Source: Rhizophagus irregularis
Lineage: Eukaryota > Glomeromycota > Glomeromycetes > Glomerales > Glomeraceae
Direction: 5' to 3'
DNA length: 64,000 bases
Assembly (NCBI RefSeq): GCF_026210795.1
Contig: NC_089437.1
Span: 2,914,001 to 2,978,000 of the forward strand
Shown: positions 61,992 to 64,000 of the stretch, piece after piece
Position numbering within the stretch: the first letter of the stretch is position 1
Layout: the number at the start of each line of letters is the position of its first letter
Notes under the pieces: model-generated
Database searches by the model: none
The model's input: the letters and a program-made list of their open reading frames with translations, nothing else
Told to the model about the DNA's origin: nothing
Translations under genes and position numbers: made by a program

Positions 61992-63335
61992 CTAGACAAT
62001 GCAATTTAAAACAGCAAATCGAACATGATACAGATCAATGACAATGGGGTTAGGTATAGTGGCAAAGGGGTTAGGTGGAGGAAGTTGAGGAGGTGATGGC
62101 GGTGGTGGATTCAAAACATTAGGTGGTACCCCATGATAAAGGCATGCCAATTGAATGTTGATAACCCTTTGCCCAGGTTGCAAGTTGAGAATTGGAGTTC
62201 CCTGAAGGTCAATGGTTCCAAATTCATACTAAATAAAAGAATATCTCACATTTTATCTGCTTTTAGTAAAAGTTAAATCTGTAAGAAAATAAATTTAACA
62301 TACCATTGTGGGATTAAATCCACCAATGTCTTGATTATTTATACAATAATGATAGGCCTATTAAGAATATAAACCAATCAGATAGTACTAAAGAAATTGA
62401 GCAAAAATCAAATCTTGTCATTTCTTACTGTCATCACTGAAGGAGTTGTAACTGGTGTGATAGGTTTATCTATAACAATTAAGATTACATCATGAACTCG
62501 GTCAGGTTGAAGCCAGTATTGTTCAACTTTTCTTCTAACTCTCTCCATATCTTCTGTATATGCAATCTCTACTACTAAATTAGGCCAGGGTTGAGTCTAA
62601 AAATATAATATTATATCAATACTATAAAATCTTAAAAAATTAAAATAGGAAATGAATAAAGTCAATAAGACAATAACTTTACATACACCAGTAGTGTCAG
62701 AACCACCTGCATTGACTGGAGGTTTTGATACTGGTCGCCATGATGCATCCGCTTCTTTTCCTGTTTTAGAAGTTTTTGTATCTTTTTGCTAAAGATAATT
62801 AGTGATAAATTTAACTAACACTAATAGTATCAAAAGAAACTAACAACACTTACTTGTAGCTCCAAGATAAAACAAATCAGCGTTAGTGCTCATTACACCA
62901 CCAGTTGCTAAAGAAATTTGCCGGGATATGGCACCAATACAATTTTTATGAAATATTGAGGGTAATTTAACAACACATACAGTTCCATTATTCCACTCCC
63001 ACCAGCCATGAATATTATATTTATCTGTATGTTTGACATAAGTATCATAAGGTACTTCAGTAGCAATCTTATATGGTAATCTTAATAATAAATAACAGTC
63101 AACAATTAGCTTATAAAAATAACAAAATTGTTGAAGCAAATAATAAATTGACTTACATTGCCTCTTCCCACCTGGCTTCTGGGTAAATTTGACCAGTTTC
63201 CCACCAGTACTTGCGATATTTTTTCAGTTTGTTAGACTCAAAGACATCATCAACATCATCAATATCAATGATATCAGAAGTAAAAGAGATAGCTGCAGTG
63301 TCTTGGATTGATTGAATATTTTGATTAGTTGACAT
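61992..63335 (-). CDS. Uma2-like PD-(D/E)XK nuclease-fold protein
   Basis: Six exons: 63157-63335, 62854-63080, 62687-62781, 62429-62596, 62304-62357 and 61992-62228; 319 residues. After an acidic start (DIIDIDDVDDVFESN) comes a region like bacterial Uma2/DUF820 endonuclease-fold proteins: HGWWEWNNGTVCVVKLPS, IGAISRQISLATGG (the usual 'H..i...l...l' helix), EADASWRPV supplying an Asp, PNLVVEIAYTED supplying a Glu, RRKVEQYW with a Lys, and HDVILIVIDKP. The C-terminus is a domain ending in a proline run (NPPPPSPPQLPPPNPF). The acidic/Lys placements are compatible with the PD-(D/E)XK active site, but activity cannot be told. The third exon uses an acceptor AAAAAG that is set by frame. Similar proteins are, to my memory, multiplied in Rhizophagus. 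Confidence 0.72.
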
Positions 63336-64000
63336 ATTTTTCAGAATAGTAAAATTGTTATTTCTGTATAAAGTTATACTACAAGTTTAATATAAAGAGA
63401 AGGTTACTGATTATTAATTATATTAATTATTCTAAAGCTTTCTGTTACACAAAATAGTAATCTACAATCACATGCTAATTTTTCTGATATAACTTTAAGA
63501 AAACAGTAAAATGTATGATGCTATGGAAGTATGTAAAGTCTAAACCTTGAAACAACCATTATCCATTTTGTTTTTCATTTTACATAACTAATCGGCCTTT
63601 TCTTTATATAATACTTTATGAGAAAATATAATAAAACTTTGCTTTGATTTTTTAAACATCATATATAAAATCATAAAAATAAATGATTTTTATTATAGAT
63701 AATAAAAAATAAATACAAAGACTCAAAACTTTATCAGTGATAGAATTATAAAATAAAATAAAATACAAAGATTTAGGACTTTATCTATGGTATATAATTT
63801 GGATAAATATTGTTTACTGAAATTTCTATCCTAAGACTTAACTATAATGTCTGAATTTTCTGCAAGATTGTATGCTTTTTTATTACTTTCTTATTAATAG
63901 CTGAATCCATCTTTTGTGACTTTTTCAACAATCAAATAATATGACTAAAACCTTTTTTACCATATTTTTATACTCACTTCTTCATATGTAATAAACAGAA
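63336..64000. other. Upstream region of the Uma2-like gene
   Basis: 665 bp to the window end with no supported frame. A repeated AAAATACAAAGA(C/T)T..ACTTTATC pattern occurs near 63,712-63,734 and 63,762-63,785, a small direct repeat of period about 50 bp. Confidence 0.5.

Overview
The window is AT-rich eukaryotic nuclear DNA with many short introns (mostly 60-90 nt, GT-AG). It carries a BED/DUF659 hAT transposase fossil, several small terminal-inverted-repeat elements and fungal housekeeping genes. A fungal origin is well supported: fused BIO-type biotin enzyme, STE20/GCK-III kinase, IRC3, fungal-type Vps9 with CUE, eIF4A. The style (very AT-rich, asparagine-rich inserts, hAT/BED elements, a Uma2-like protein) suggests an arbuscular mycorrhizal fungus of the Rhizophagus type; that last step is inference.

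Positions 1-14,370 are a repeat-rich, gene-poor block. It holds a partial minus-strand gene at the edge, a broken hAT transposase (815-3125) and several non-autonomous elements whose terminal repeats and target-site duplications can be read directly: a 443-bp MULE-like MITE (5887-6329), a 2.2-kb hAT-like element with GATCTGA subterminal repeats and an ~80-bp minisatellite core (7751-9986), a 244-bp element nested in it (9383-9626), and a 609-bp element inserted in a purine-rich microsatellite (10713-11321).

Positions 14,375-50,700 are gene-dense. In order: PRPP synthetase (+), importin alpha (-), eIF4A (-), IRC3-like mitochondrial helicase (+), secreted alginate-lyase-like protein (-), coiled-coil protein (-), the meiotic factor Hop2 (+), BTB protein (+), intron-containing tRNA-Pro, GCK-III kinase (+), DUF2470 membrane protein (-), G-patch splicing factor TFIP11 (+), a 114-bp MITE, frataxin (+), Vps9/Rabex-type Rab5 exchange factor (+), CDCA7-like zinc-finger protein (-), and bifunctional dethiobiotin synthetase/DAPA aminotransferase (+).

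Positions 50,700-64,000 are mostly low-complexity intergenic DNA with one small secreted protein (54,401-55,105, -) and a Uma2-like PD-(D/E)XK protein (61,992-63,335, -).

I rebuilt gene models by hand, joining exons by splice consensus and reading frame; every listed junction keeps frame, but none is confirmed by transcripts. Points of note are the nested elements with readable empty sites, a 277-nt structured-looking intron in the kinase gene, a GC-AG intron in eIF4A, a 14-nt microexon carrying a helicase Walker A motif, Hop2 in a probable 'ancient asexual' lineage, and the Uma2-like nuclease fold in a fungus.
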